DNA of 64,000 nt, from positions 310,001-374,000 of the forward strand of contig OZ241973.1 of the NCBI GenBank assembly GCA_965204295.1, given 5' to 3'. The notes under the pieces were generated by a model. It saw only the letters and a program-made list of their open reading frames with translations, searched no databases and was not told the DNA's origin. The translations under genes were made by a program, and so were the position numbers. This document shows, piece by piece, positions 44,160 to 52,766 of the stretch (positions within the stretch are counted from its first letter, which is position 1; the number at the start of each line of letters is the position of its first letter). Origin of the DNA: JAWKWH01 sp965204295 (lineage in GTDB: Bacteria; Pseudomonadota; Alphaproteobacteria; Rhizobiales; Rhizobiaceae).

Positions 44160-44460
44160 CGATAGCTGTCCGCAGTGCGTTTTGTGCGCTTCCGTTGATG
44201 GCCCGGTTCAGACGCCGGCGGGAGTTGCTCATCATCGCCAACGGTGGAGCGTTGTCCTGTTTGCCGCCTCCTGGTCCCGCCTCCCCATATATCCCGCCGT
44301 CTTTTCCGGTATATTCACCCGGTTTTTCGTTCCAGCCGTCACAGCCTCTCCATCCAGTTTTTGGCGAAACGCTGGAGTTCAGACCGCTGAAGTTATAACA
44401 TTCGTCGTAGTCACCTCATTTCAATGTTATAAACCTTGTTATAACGTTGGAGCCGCAGCC
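44160..44460. other. intergenic region with TA operator repeats at its end
   Basis: From 44160 to about 44385 I see no gene. The last 70 bp carry the three GTTATAA repeats described separately. A plus-strand frame runs through the whole stretch into the antitoxin but has no conserved content before 44461. Confidence 0.45.
44392..44445. promoter_or_regulatory. triple GTTATAAC operator of the toxin-antitoxin pair
   Basis: The self-complementary octamer GTTATAAC occurs at 44392-44399 and 44438-44445, with a one-base variant GTTATAAA at 44426-44433. The last lies 15 bp before the antitoxin start. Repeated palindromes there are typical for conditional cooperativity in Phd/Doc- and MazE-type autoregulation. 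The octamers may also act as -10 elements. Confidence 0.6.
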
Positions 44461-44691
44461 ATGAACACCACAATCCGCAAAATCGGCAACTCGGAAGGTA
44501 TCATCATTCCGAAAGATCTATTGGAAGAGATGCAGCTTGCAGCGGGTGACAATGTCGTCCTGGTTCGCGATGGCGATGATCTGCGTATCAAGCGAATGGA
44601 AGACGATGCCGAGGAATTCGAGCGCAAGATGAAAATCGCCCGCAAGCGCATGAAAAAGTACGAAATCGCACTTCGCGAACTTGCCAGGTGA
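44461..44691 (+). CDS. AbrB/MazE-family antitoxin
   Basis: The 76-residue protein has the swapped-hairpin AbrB domain: TTIRKIGNSEGIIIPKDLLEEM, then GDNVVLVRDGDDLRIKRM, followed by a charged C-terminal helix (EEFERKMKIARKRMKKYEIALREL) that would wrap the toxin. ATG 44461 begins the domain. Its stop overlaps the toxin start by GTGA, giving coupled translation. Upstream palindromic repeats suggest it represses its own operon, with the toxin as co-repressor. Confidence 0.9.
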   Translation: MNTTIRKIGNSEGIIIPKDLLEEMQLAAGDNVVLVRDGDDLRIKRMEDDAEEFERKMKIARKRMKKYEIALRELAR

Positions 44692-45071
44692 TCGAGTTTC
44701 ACGACCGCACCTTTGTTGAAGCCATGCATGCCGAACAGTTACGCCTTCACGGTGGTGCGCCGGGTCTGCGCGATGAGGGCATGCTGGAATCGGCCTTGGC
44801 GCGGCCCGAGCAAAAGCATCGCCGCGGGGAATCCGACCTGTGCACCCTAGCCTCGGCATATTTATTCATCATTGCCAAAAACCACCCGTTTGTCGACGGC
44901 AACAAGCGAACGGCATGGGTAGTAGCGGATCTGTTTCTGTATTTCAACGGTTATAGCGTCGAGGCCGGTTCACATGAAGTCATCGCCTTCGTTCTCGCCA
45001 TTGCCTCCGGCGACATAGACGAGGCCGGTGCGGCGATGTTTTTTTGCGATTTCGCGGCTCCTGTCGAATAG
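44688..45071 (+). CDS. doc: Doc-type toxin (Fic/DOC family, death on curing)
   Basis: Doc proteins phosphorylate EF-Tu and stop translation. The 127-residue protein carries the Fic-fold motif HPFVDGNKRTAW (about residues 66-77), preceded by LHGGAPGLRDEGMLESALARP as in Doc. The start is GTG 44688, overlapping the antitoxin stop. Doc is classically paired with Phd; an AbrB/MazE-like partner is a known chromosomal variant. Both genes are intact, unlike many neighbours. Confidence 0.9.
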   Translation: MIEFHDRTFVEAMHAEQLRLHGGAPGLRDEGMLESALARPEQKHRRGESDLCTLASAYLFIIAKNHPFVDGNKRTAWVVADLFLYFNGYSVEAGSHEVIAFVLAIASGDIDEAGAAMFFCDFAAPVE

Positions 45072-45267
45072 CGCCGGCCGAATTCCTTTCCGACACACCC
45101 CGCTTGGCATGCTCCATGCCACCGCACTCGCGAACAGGGAGCGCCATGCCGTTCACGAACAGACGAGGTTTGCTGAAATCAGGGCCGGCCGGATTGAGCG
45201 CACCCACGGTTGCTGCGGGAGCGCTCTCCGGTATCTGGACCAAGGCGATGCGCGGCACTGTAGATGC

Positions 45268-45435
45268 GTTCTCCGTTTCGCTCTCGATCAGCGGCGGCAC
45301 CTGAATGGATTTGACCGCCGAACGCGGAAATACCGGTTCTTCTGTTTCCCCAAGCGCCAGAACGGTCGCGCCGTCGGCATAGGCAGCCGACCCGCGATGG
45401 CGGCTTTCGACCCGATTTGCGCGTGACCTCGCACA
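45268..45435 (-). pseudogene. asparaginase N-terminal fragment
   Basis: About 56 minus-strand residues (SRANRVESRHRGSAAYADGA, then VLALGETEEPVFPRSAVKSI and PLIES) match the N-terminal region of the asparaginase family typified by rhizobial AnsA. The continuation diverges at once and no downstream catalytic region is present. It is a relic between the toxin gene and DUF3750. Confidence 0.55.
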
Positions 45436-45538
45436 ATGCCGGATTTGCCGTGCAATCACCAAAATTTGCTGGCCAGCGGGTTGCGCCTCAAGCTTGGGCG
45501 TCACTATTTTGTCAACGGACGTAAACGGAAATGTGTCT

Positions 45539-46285
45539 GTGAAGCCGTTCAAAATGCTGTTTGCAGCGATCTTCGTCCTGTTCTTCCTGCCTGCTGTCGG
45601 AACAGCGGCGTGGTGGGCAAGTATTGACCGGCCGTCGTCGTGGCGAACGGCAGACTGGAGCGCCAGCGGCGTGTTGCCGTCACCAGCCGATGTTGACGGG
45701 CCGGCGATATATCTGATGGCGGCGCGGGCCGGCGGGCTGAAAGGCGCTTTTTCCGTCCACTGCTGGATCGTCATCAAGCGCGGCGCCGGTTCCGGGTATG
45801 ACCGTTATGACAAGGTCGGCTGGGGCTTGCCCGTTCGAAAAAACGACTATCCCGCCGATGGGCGCTGGTATTCGAACACGCCGGAGATCGTCGCTTCGAT
45901 CAGCGGGCCCGAAGCCGGGACGCCGATCAGAAAGGCGGAAGCCGCAATAGCGGCGTATCCCTATAACGACAGGGGCGACTACGCGATCTGGCCGGGACCC
46001 AACTCAAACAGTTTCGTGGCGCACGTGCTGAAAGAGATTCCGGAACTCGGCACGCAGATGCCTTCCAACGCCGTCGGGCGCGATTTCGCACCGGGGCTGG
46101 CATCGCTCGATATCGCCGATGACTGGTCGAATATCCATGCCACGTTCGGCGGTCTATTCGGATTTGCCGCGGGCATTCGCACGGGATTTGAGATTCATCT
46201 GCTCGGCTTCGTGGCCGGAATCGATTTTACAAGGCCCGCAATAAAAATCCCGGCCTATGGGCGGGTGGGCCTTTCCCACATTTGA
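45539..46285 (+). CDS. DUF3750 domain-containing protein
   Basis: The 248-residue protein has an N-terminal hydrophobic segment (MLFAAIFVLFFLPAVGTAAWW) followed by an exported or periplasm-facing domain. This contains YLMAARAGGLKGAFSVHCWI, DKVGWGLPVRKNDYPADGRW, WPGPNSNSFVAHVL and a C-terminal GLFGFAAGIRTGFEIHLLGF segment, as in DUF3750. Function is unknown. The start is taken as GTG 45539 with a GGA-containing site upstream; ATG 45554 is the alternative. It converges on the thiolase gene with 3 bp between stops. Confidence 0.82.
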   Translation: MKPFKMLFAAIFVLFFLPAVGTAAWWASIDRPSSWRTADWSASGVLPSPADVDGPAIYLMAARAGGLKGAFSVHCWIVIKRGAGSGYDRYDKVGWGLPVRKNDYPADGRWYSNTPEIVASISGPEAGTPIRKAEAAIAAYPYNDRGDYAIWPGPNSNSFVAHVLKEIPELGTQMPSNAVGRDFAPGLASLDIADDWSNIHATFGGLFGFAAGIRTGFEIHLLGFVAGIDFTRPAIKIPAYGRVGLSHI

Positions 46286-46288
46286 TCC

Positions 46289-47455
46289 CTATTTGATGCT
46301 TTCAAGGATCGACACATAGTTGGCGACCGCCGCGCCCCCCATGTTGAAGATACCACCCAATTTCGCATCCGGCACCTGAATATCCCCCGCATCGCCAGCC
46401 AGTTGCATGGCGGCCAGCGCATGCATCGACACGCCGGTCGCTCCGATCGGATGACCCTTGGATTTCAGCCCGCCGGACGGATTGACCGGCAGTTCGCCAT
46501 CAATGGCAGTCCGGCCTTCAAGCGCGATTTGCGCACCTCCACCGCGTCCGGCCAGACCCATGGCTTCATACTCGATCAATTCGGCGATCGTGAAACAATC
46601 ATGAGTCTCGACGAATGACAGATCATCAAGGGATATGCCGGCCTGCTTCAACGCCCTGCCCCAGGCGTGCTCGCAGCCCTCGAACAGCAGGATGTCGCGC
46701 CTGGACATGGGAAGAAAATCCTGAACATGCTGATTGGCGCGGAAGGCCACCGCCCGCTTCATGGCCAATGCGGTCTCGGTGTCGGCGAGCACCAGCGCCG
46801 CGGCGCCATCGGACACCAACGAACAGTCGGTCCGTTTCAGCGGGCCTGCGACATATGGATTCTTTTCGCTTTCCCTCCGGCAAAACTCGTAACCCAGATC
46901 CTTGCGCATCTGCGCATAGGGATTTTTAACGCCGTTCTTGTGGTTTTTGGCGGCAATCGCGGCCAATGCGTCGGATTGATCGCCGTACCGCTGAAAATAG
47001 GCCTGCGCGATCTGACCGAACACGCCGGCAAATCCGGCGGGAATGTCGCCATCCTCCGGCAGGTACGATGCCTTGAGCAGGTTTTTTCCGATTTCCGGAC
47101 CCGGCGTCGCGGTCATCTGCTCCACGCCAACGACAAGAACGATTCTGGAAGCCCCGGCTTCGATTGCGCGAATGCCCTGACGGACCGCGGCCGAACCCGT
47201 CGCACACGCATTTTCAACACGGGTCGCAGATTTGAAACGCAGACTGTCGTCGGTCTGGAGCACGAGGCTGGCCGTGAAATCCTGCGCGGAAAATCCGGCG
47301 TTGAAATGGCCCAGAACAATCTCGCCAATGTTCCGCGGGTCGACTTCCGCGTGGTTCAGGGCCTGACCGGCCACGCCGACAATGAGACTCTCGACGGTTT
47401 CACCTTCGAGTTTGCCAAACAGCGAGTGCGCCCAGCCGACAATGCATGCGGTCAT
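46289..47455 (-). CDS. thiolase family protein (acetyl-CoA acetyltransferase-like)
   Basis: The 388-residue protein has the nucleophilic cysteine in RVENACATGSAAVRQG (Cys 84), FVETHDCFTIAELIEYEAMG, and NPSGGLKSKGHPIGATGVSMHA. This pattern is that of SCP-x-like thiolases, lacking the C-terminal CGGGG signature of the biosynthetic type, so it may act in degradation of branched or unusual acyl-CoAs. ATG 47455 follows GAGGAG; an upstream extension is unconserved. It is divergent from betC, with which it shares a 190-bp intergenic region. Confidence 0.88.
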   Translation of the reverse strand: MTACIVGWAHSLFGKLEGETVESLIVGVAGQALNHAEVDPRNIGEIVLGHFNAGFSAQDFTASLVLQTDDSLRFKSATRVENACATGSAAVRQGIRAIEAGASRIVLVVGVEQMTATPGPEIGKNLLKASYLPEDGDIPAGFAGVFGQIAQAYFQRYGDQSDALAAIAAKNHKNGVKNPYAQMRKDLGYEFCRRESEKNPYVAGPLKRTDCSLVSDGAAALVLADTETALAMKRAVAFRANQHVQDFLPMSRRDILLFEGCEHAWGRALKQAGISLDDLSFVETHDCFTIAELIEYEAMGLAGRGGGAQIALEGRTAIDGELPVNPSGGLKSKGHPIGATGVSMHALAAMQLAGDAGDIQVPDAKLGGIFNMGGAAVANYVSILESIK

Positions 47456-47570
47456 CGATAGTGCTCCTCGCGAAAGCGCGCACTTCCTCCCCGACCATAT
47501 AGGTCCGATGCTCCCGGAGCGGAAGTGGTGAATTCGTTCAATGATTGACGATCGCATTGCAAGATTTTTG

Positions 47571-47599
47571 TTGAACGTCTGTTCAATTAAAAATATGAT
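47571..47599 (+). promoter_or_regulatory. betC promoter with BetI-like palindrome
   Basis: TTGAAC (47571-47576) as -35, a 17-bp spacer and TATGAT (47594-47599) as -10 form a good promoter 45 bp before betC. The -35 is also the left arm of a perfect palindrome TTGAAC-GTCT-GTTCAA (47571-47586), of the type bound by TetR-family BetI repressors. A smaller perfect palindrome TCAAT-G-ATTGA is at 47538-47548. Confidence 0.65.
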
Positions 47600-47643
47600 C
47601 CTTTCGCGGCCCGGGTTTCGATGGCGCCGCCGGAGGAACCTTC

Positions 47644-49170
47644 ATGGCGCGCCGACCAAATATCCTGATCGTGATGACGGATCAGCTCAATGGAACGCTG
47701 TTCCCGGACGGACCCGCGGATTTCCTGCATGTTCCTCATCTGAGATCGCTGGCCGCGCGCTCGGCCAGATTCGCAAACAATTATACCGCTTCGCCCTTGT
47801 GCGCTCCCGGCCGGGCATCGTTCATGAGCGGCCAATTGCCATCGGGAACCGGCGTTTATGACAACGCGGCCGAGTTCGCGTCCGCTATCCCTACCTATGC
47901 GCATCATCTGAGGTCGGCGGGCTATCATACCTGTCTGTCGGGGAAAATGCATTTTGTCGGACCCGACCAGTTGCACGGGTTCGAGAAGCGTTTGACGACC
48001 GACATTTATCCGGCCGACTTCGGCTGGCCACCCGACTATCGCAAACCCGGCGAACGCGTCGACTGGTGGTATCACAATCTCGGGTCGGTCACCGGCGCCG
48101 GCGCCGCCGAGATTTCGAACCAGATGGAGTATGACGACGAAGTCGCCTTCCACGCCATCCAGAAACTGCATCAGCTTGCCCGCTCGTCGGAAGATCGCGA
48201 CGGAGAACCATGGTGTCTCACGGTCTCGTTCACCCACCCGCACGACCCCTATGTGGCGCGGCGGAAATACTGGGATTTGTATGAGGATTGCGAGAAACTG
48301 GAACCGGATGTCGCGGCGATCCCGTTCGACGATCAGGACCCGCATTCGCAGCGGCTGCTGGAGGCTTGCGACCACGAACGATTTGATATCGGCCCGGACG
48401 ATATCCGGCGTTCCCGCCGGGCCTATTTCGCGAATCTCTCATATCTGGACGACAGAATCGGCGACTTGATCGGCGTGCTCGAAGCGACGCGAATGATCGA
48501 CAACACAACGATCCTGTTCTGCTCGGACCACGGGGATATGCTGGGTGAGCGCGGTCTTTGGTTCAAGATGTCATTTTTCGAGGGATCTTCGCGTGTGCCT
48601 CTGATGATTGCCGGTCCGCAGATTCCTCCTGGCCTGATCGATGCCCCCGTTTCAAATCTGGATATTCCACCCTCTCTTTGCGCCATCGCCGGTATCGACA
48701 TGGAGGCCATTGCGCCTTGGACGGATGGCGAAGACCTGTTGCCGTTGATCCATGGCGGCAGGCGCACAAGCCCGGTCCTGATGGAATATGCCGCCGAAGG
48801 CTCCCGCACGCCATTGATCTGCATACGCGAAAACGAGTTCAAATTCATCCACTGCGAACTCGACCCGCCGCAACTGTTCGATTTGGACAATGACCCGGAT
48901 GAAATGGAAAATCTTGCCCGCGACCCGTCTCACGCCAGCCGCGTCGCCGTTTTCATGGAACGGATTCGCGAACGCTGGGATATGGCGCAATTCGATGCGC
49001 AAATCCGCGAAAGCCAGGACCGGCGCCGGGTCGTTTATCCGGCGCTGCGAAACGGCGCATATTATCCTTGGGACTTCCAGCCGCTGTGTGTCGCGTCCGA
49101 ACGCTACATGCGCAACCGCATGGACCTGAACCTGCTCGAAGATCAAAAACGCTTCCCGCGAGGGGAATGA
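47644..49170 (+). CDS. betC: choline-sulfatase
   Basis: Hydrolyses choline-O-sulfate to choline and sulfate, supplying the betaine pathway. The 508-residue sulfatase begins RRPNILIVMTDQLNGTLFPD. The cysteine to be converted to formylglycine is in SPLCAPGRASFMSGQLPSG (Cys 53). Metal and sulfate contacts are in LSGKMHFVGPDQLHGFE, FTHPHDPYVA and FCSDHGDMLGERGLW. The C-terminal YPWDFQPL segment is typical of BetC. ATG 47644 follows GGAGGA. Its stop overlaps the start of the truncated dehydratase gene. Confidence 0.93.
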   Translation: MARRPNILIVMTDQLNGTLFPDGPADFLHVPHLRSLAARSARFANNYTASPLCAPGRASFMSGQLPSGTGVYDNAAEFASAIPTYAHHLRSAGYHTCLSGKMHFVGPDQLHGFEKRLTTDIYPADFGWPPDYRKPGERVDWWYHNLGSVTGAGAAEISNQMEYDDEVAFHAIQKLHQLARSSEDRDGEPWCLTVSFTHPHDPYVARRKYWDLYEDCEKLEPDVAAIPFDDQDPHSQRLLEACDHERFDIGPDDIRRSRRAYFANLSYLDDRIGDLIGVLEATRMIDNTTILFCSDHGDMLGERGLWFKMSFFEGSSRVPLMIAGPQIPPGLIDAPVSNLDIPPSLCAIAGIDMEAIAPWTDGEDLLPLIHGGRRTSPVLMEYAAEGSRTPLICIRENEFKFIHCELDPPQLFDLDNDPDEMENLARDPSHASRVAVFMERIRERWDMAQFDAQIRESQDRRRVVYPALRNGAYYPWDFQPLCVASERYMRNRMDLNLLEDQKRFPRGE

Positions 49171-49502
49171 TGACCGTTCCGGACCTGGCGGCGCTGCGGG
49201 AAGCCTATGCGGTCACGTCAGCGGCGACCCAAACCACGCCATTGCTCGAATCCGCCTCCCTGGCGGGCGAAACCGGCGTATCGAGGATTTTTGTGAATCC
49301 GGAATCTCTGAAATGGGCCGGCTCTTTCAAGATTCGCGGCGCCTTTGAGAAACTCAAACTGGCTTTGGAGCCGTCGAGGGCGGTGGGCCTTGCCGCGATG
49401 CTGGATCATTCGCTTCCCGTCGACGATGAAACGGCGCTGATCATCGCGACCGGCGGCAACGTATCGCTGGCGGATTTCATGGGGCATGTTTCCGGTGCGT
49501 GA
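49170..49502 (+). pseudogene. threonine/serine dehydratase with large internal deletion
   Basis: The 110-residue frame keeps the N-terminal part (TTPLLESASLAGETG, KWAGSFKIRGAFEKL with the PLP lysine) and then jumps to the C-terminal GG loop (ALIIATGGNVSLADF) of fold-type II PLP enzymes. About 200 central residues are missing without loss of frame. It overlaps betC at one end and the choline dehydrogenase start at the other, so it seems to be a full operon member that was hollowed out. No activity is expected. Confidence 0.8.
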
Positions 49503-51147
49503 GGCAGATTACGTTATCGTCGGATCCGGCTCGGCCGGCTCGGCCATAGCCGACCGGCTCTCGGAAGACGGCAGGCACGACGTAATCGTCATCGAGTACG
49601 GGGGAACCGACATCGGCCCTCTCATTCAAATGCCCTCGGCGTTCTCCATCCCCATGAACATGAGCCTTTATGACTGGGGATTTAGATCCGAACCGGAACC
49701 GAATCTCAACAACCGCCGCCTTGCGACGCCGCGAGGCAAGGTGCTTGGCGGATCGTCCTCAATCAACGGAATGGTCTATGTGCGAGGACATGCCCGCGAT
49801 TTCGACCATTGGGCCGAACAAGGCGCGTCGGGCTGGTCATATGCCGACGTCCTTCCCTACTTCAGGCGGATGGAAAATTCCGAGTGCGGCGATCCGGCCT
49901 GGCGAGGCAGGCACGGACCGCTCCATGTCAGCCGCGGCAAACGCGAAAATCCTCTCTATGGCGCTTTCATTGAAGCCGGAACGCAAGCGGGTTTCGAGCA
50001 CACCGACGACTATAACGGGGAGAAGCAGGAAGGCTTTGGCGTGTTTGAACAGACCATCCACAACGGACGCCGCTGGTCGTCCGCCAATGCATATCTTCGC
50101 CGCGCGCTCGAAAGAGAAAACGTGCGTCTTGTCAATGGATTCGCGCGGCGAATTATCATCGAGAACCGGCGCGCGACCGGTGTGGAGCTCGGAATCCGGG
50201 AGCCCGGAAAGATCATCGCGGCGCGGCGCGAGATCATCATTGCGGCGTCCGCCATCAACTCACCGAAGCTACTGAAACTCTCCGGCGTCGGACCGGCGGA
50301 CGAATTGCGTGAGCATGGAATCGAAGTGGTCGCGGACAGGCCCGGCGTCGGCGGCAATCTGCAGGACCACCTGGAGGTCTATGTGCAGCAGGAATGCCTG
50401 GAGCCGATCTCGCTCAACGCTCGCCTGGATCTGATTTCAAAGGGAATGATCGGTGCCGAGTGGCTGGTGTTCAAAAGCGGGCTCGGTGCGACGAATCATT
50501 TCGAATCCTGCGGTTTTGTCCGCTCGGCCGCCGGAATTGACTATCCCGACATTCAGTTCCATTTCCTGCCCGCCGCCATTCGATACGACGGCGGGGCCGC
50601 GGCCAGGGGGCACGGATTTCAGGCTCATGCCGGGCCCATGCGATCGAGGTCTCGCGGCAGCGTCACGCTTCGTTCTTCCGACCCGTCGGACAATCCGGCG
50701 ATTCGTTTCAACTACATGAACCACGACCGGGACTGGGTGGAATTCCGCCATGCCATCAGGCTCGCGCGCGAGATATTCTCTCAATCGGCGTTCGACCCGT
50801 ATTGCGGGCGCGAATTGTCACCCGGTGACAGCATCCGGAGCGATGATGACATCGACGATTTCATCCGCGAACATGCCGAAAGCGCCTATCACCCATGCGG
50901 CACTTGCCGCATGGGCGCCAGGGATGATCCGAATGCGGTCGTTGATCCCGAGTGCAGGGTAATCGGCGTCGACGGATTGCGCGTCGCGGATTCATCGATC
51001 TTTCCCCGCATCACAAACGGCAATATCAACGCGCCGTCGATCATGACCGGCGAGAAGGCCGCGGACCACATCCTTGGCAAATCCATGCTTGGCCCGTCAA
51101 ACCTCGAACCGTGGATCAATCCGCGGTGGCGGCACAGCGACCGATAG
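49486..51147 (+). CDS. betA: choline dehydrogenase (GMC oxidoreductase)
   Basis: Oxidises choline to betaine aldehyde at the inner membrane. The 553-residue flavoprotein has the FAD motif VIVGSGSAGSAIADRLSE (about residues 11-28), ATPRGKVLGGSSSINGMVYVRG, the GMC signature near NSPKLLKLSGVGPADEL, and active-site residues in SAYHPCGTCRMG (His about 467) and ITNGNINAPSIMTGEKAAD. The start is ATG 49486 or GTG 49495; GGGG just upstream fits the latter better. It sits between betC and betB, so the pathway order matches the gene order. Confidence 0.92.
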   Translation: MFPVREADYVIVGSGSAGSAIADRLSEDGRHDVIVIEYGGTDIGPLIQMPSAFSIPMNMSLYDWGFRSEPEPNLNNRRLATPRGKVLGGSSSINGMVYVRGHARDFDHWAEQGASGWSYADVLPYFRRMENSECGDPAWRGRHGPLHVSRGKRENPLYGAFIEAGTQAGFEHTDDYNGEKQEGFGVFEQTIHNGRRWSSANAYLRRALERENVRLVNGFARRIIIENRRATGVELGIREPGKIIAARREIIIAASAINSPKLLKLSGVGPADELREHGIEVVADRPGVGGNLQDHLEVYVQQECLEPISLNARLDLISKGMIGAEWLVFKSGLGATNHFESCGFVRSAAGIDYPDIQFHFLPAAIRYDGGAAARGHGFQAHAGPMRSRSRGSVTLRSSDPSDNPAIRFNYMNHDRDWVEFRHAIRLAREIFSQSAFDPYCGRELSPGDSIRSDDDIDDFIREHAESAYHPCGTCRMGARDDPNAVVDPECRVIGVDGLRVADSSIFPRITNGNINAPSIMTGEKAADHILGKSMLGPSNLEPWINPRWRHSDR

Positions 51148-51302
51148 GTTTCGCCGGCATGGCAGGGTACATGACGATAACGATCGCACAGGGCGATTTT
51201 CGAGGGCGCGGCGCCTGGGCGGATGTGATAGATTCCCGTTTGCCGGGTCCGAACCATGGTCCGTCAGGGCCGTCTTCCGCATCAAAGACCGAGGGATAAA
51301 TC

Positions 51303-52766
51303 ATGCGCGCGCAACCGGAAGCCTCACACTTCATCAGCGGGCGGTACGCCGAGGACGACGCCGGAGCCCCGATGGACGTCATCTTTCCCGCGACCGGCGA
51401 GGTGATTGCGTGCGTTCATGCGGCAACCCCGGCAATCGTAAAGGAGGCGGTCGCCTCCGCCAAGGCGGCACAGGGCGAATGGGCCGCGCTCAAACCGGTC
51501 GAGCGGGGACGCATCCTGCGCCGGGCGGCTGATATCGTTCGTGAACGCAATGATGAGATCGCCCGAATCGAAACACTCGATACCGGTCGCGCAATCCAGG
51601 AAACGATCGTGGTCGATCCGGTTTCCGCGGCCGATGCGCTCGAATATTACGGCGGCGCCGTCGGCGCGTTTAATGGCGAGCATATCGAACTCGGCAGCGC
51701 CTTCGCCTACACGAGACGCGAAGCGCTTGGCGTGTGCGTCGGGATCGGCGCCTGGAATTATCCGATCCAAGGCGCCGGCTGGAAATCCGCCCCCGCGCTC
51801 GCCATGGGCAATGCCATGGTGTTCAAACCATCGGAAAATACGCCTCTGTCAGCACTGATGCTTGCGGATGCCTATGCGGATGCCGGTCTGCCGGCCGGAT
51901 TGTTCAATGTCGTCCAGGGTTATGGCGATGCCGGCGCTGCGCTCGTCGATCATCCGGACGTCGCAAAAGTGTCTCTGACCGGTTCCGTTCCCACCGGCAG
52001 AAAAGTGCTGGCGCGGGCCGGCAGTCAAATGAAACACGCGACAATGGAGCTTGGCGGCAAATCACCGCTCGTCATTTTCGACGATGCGCATCTTGAGAAT
52101 GCCATCGGGGGAGCGATGCTGGCGAATTTCTATTCGACCGGCCAGGTTTGCTCAAACGGAACACGGGTTTTCGTGCAAAACGGTATCCTGGACCGATTTG
52201 TCAACCGTCTGACCGAGCGAACGAAGGCGATCCGCATCGGCAACCCGCTCGACCCCGATACGCAGATGGGACCGTTGATAAACAGGGCGCAGCTCGACAA
52301 GGTCGCCGGTTACATTGAGACCGGTCGAAAGGAAGGCGCCAGGCTGCACCATGGCGGCGGACAACCCGGGCTGCAGGGACTTGAAGACGGCTATTACATT
52401 GAACCGGCAATTTTCACCGGCGTCACCGACGACATGACTATCGCGCGCGAAGAGATCTTCGGACCGGTGTTGTCGATATTGTCGTTCGCAGACGAAGGAG
52501 AAGCCGTCGCCCGCGCGAACGCGACTGAGTTCGGCCTGTCCGCCGGTGTTTTCACCTCGGATCTGGCGCGTGGCCATCGCGTCATCGGGCAGTTGCAGGC
52601 GGGCATCTGCTGGATCAACACATACAATCTGGCGCCGGCGGAAGTTCCCTTCGGCGGATTCAAACAGTCCGGCATGGGTCGCGAAAACGCGCTTGAAGCG
52701 CTTCGTCATTACTCGCAGGTAAAAGCCGTCTATGTCGAGACCGGGGATGTCGACAGCCCCTACTGA
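51303..52766 (+). CDS. betB: betaine-aldehyde dehydrogenase
   Basis: Oxidises betaine aldehyde to glycine betaine with NAD(P)+. The 487-residue ALDH has GIGAWNYPIQGAGWKSAPAL, FKPSENTPLSALMLAD, the cofactor motif LTGSVPTGRKVL, the catalytic glutamate in MELGGKSPLVIF (about 249), the catalytic cysteine in FYSTGQVCSNGTRVF (about 283), and EEIFGPVLSILSF. The start ATG 51303 follows GAGGGA. The 155-bp gap after betA shows nothing else convincing. Its stop overlaps the end of the convergent manC-type gene by 7 bp. Confidence 0.93.
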   Translation: MRAQPEASHFISGRYAEDDAGAPMDVIFPATGEVIACVHAATPAIVKEAVASAKAAQGEWAALKPVERGRILRRAADIVRERNDEIARIETLDTGRAIQETIVVDPVSAADALEYYGGAVGAFNGEHIELGSAFAYTRREALGVCVGIGAWNYPIQGAGWKSAPALAMGNAMVFKPSENTPLSALMLADAYADAGLPAGLFNVVQGYGDAGAALVDHPDVAKVSLTGSVPTGRKVLARAGSQMKHATMELGGKSPLVIFDDAHLENAIGGAMLANFYSTGQVCSNGTRVFVQNGILDRFVNRLTERTKAIRIGNPLDPDTQMGPLINRAQLDKVAGYIETGRKEGARLHHGGGQPGLQGLEDGYYIEPAIFTGVTDDMTIAREEIFGPVLSILSFADEGEAVARANATEFGLSAGVFTSDLARGHRVIGQLQAGICWINTYNLAPAEVPFGGFKQSGMGRENALEALRHYSQVKAVYVETGDVDSPY

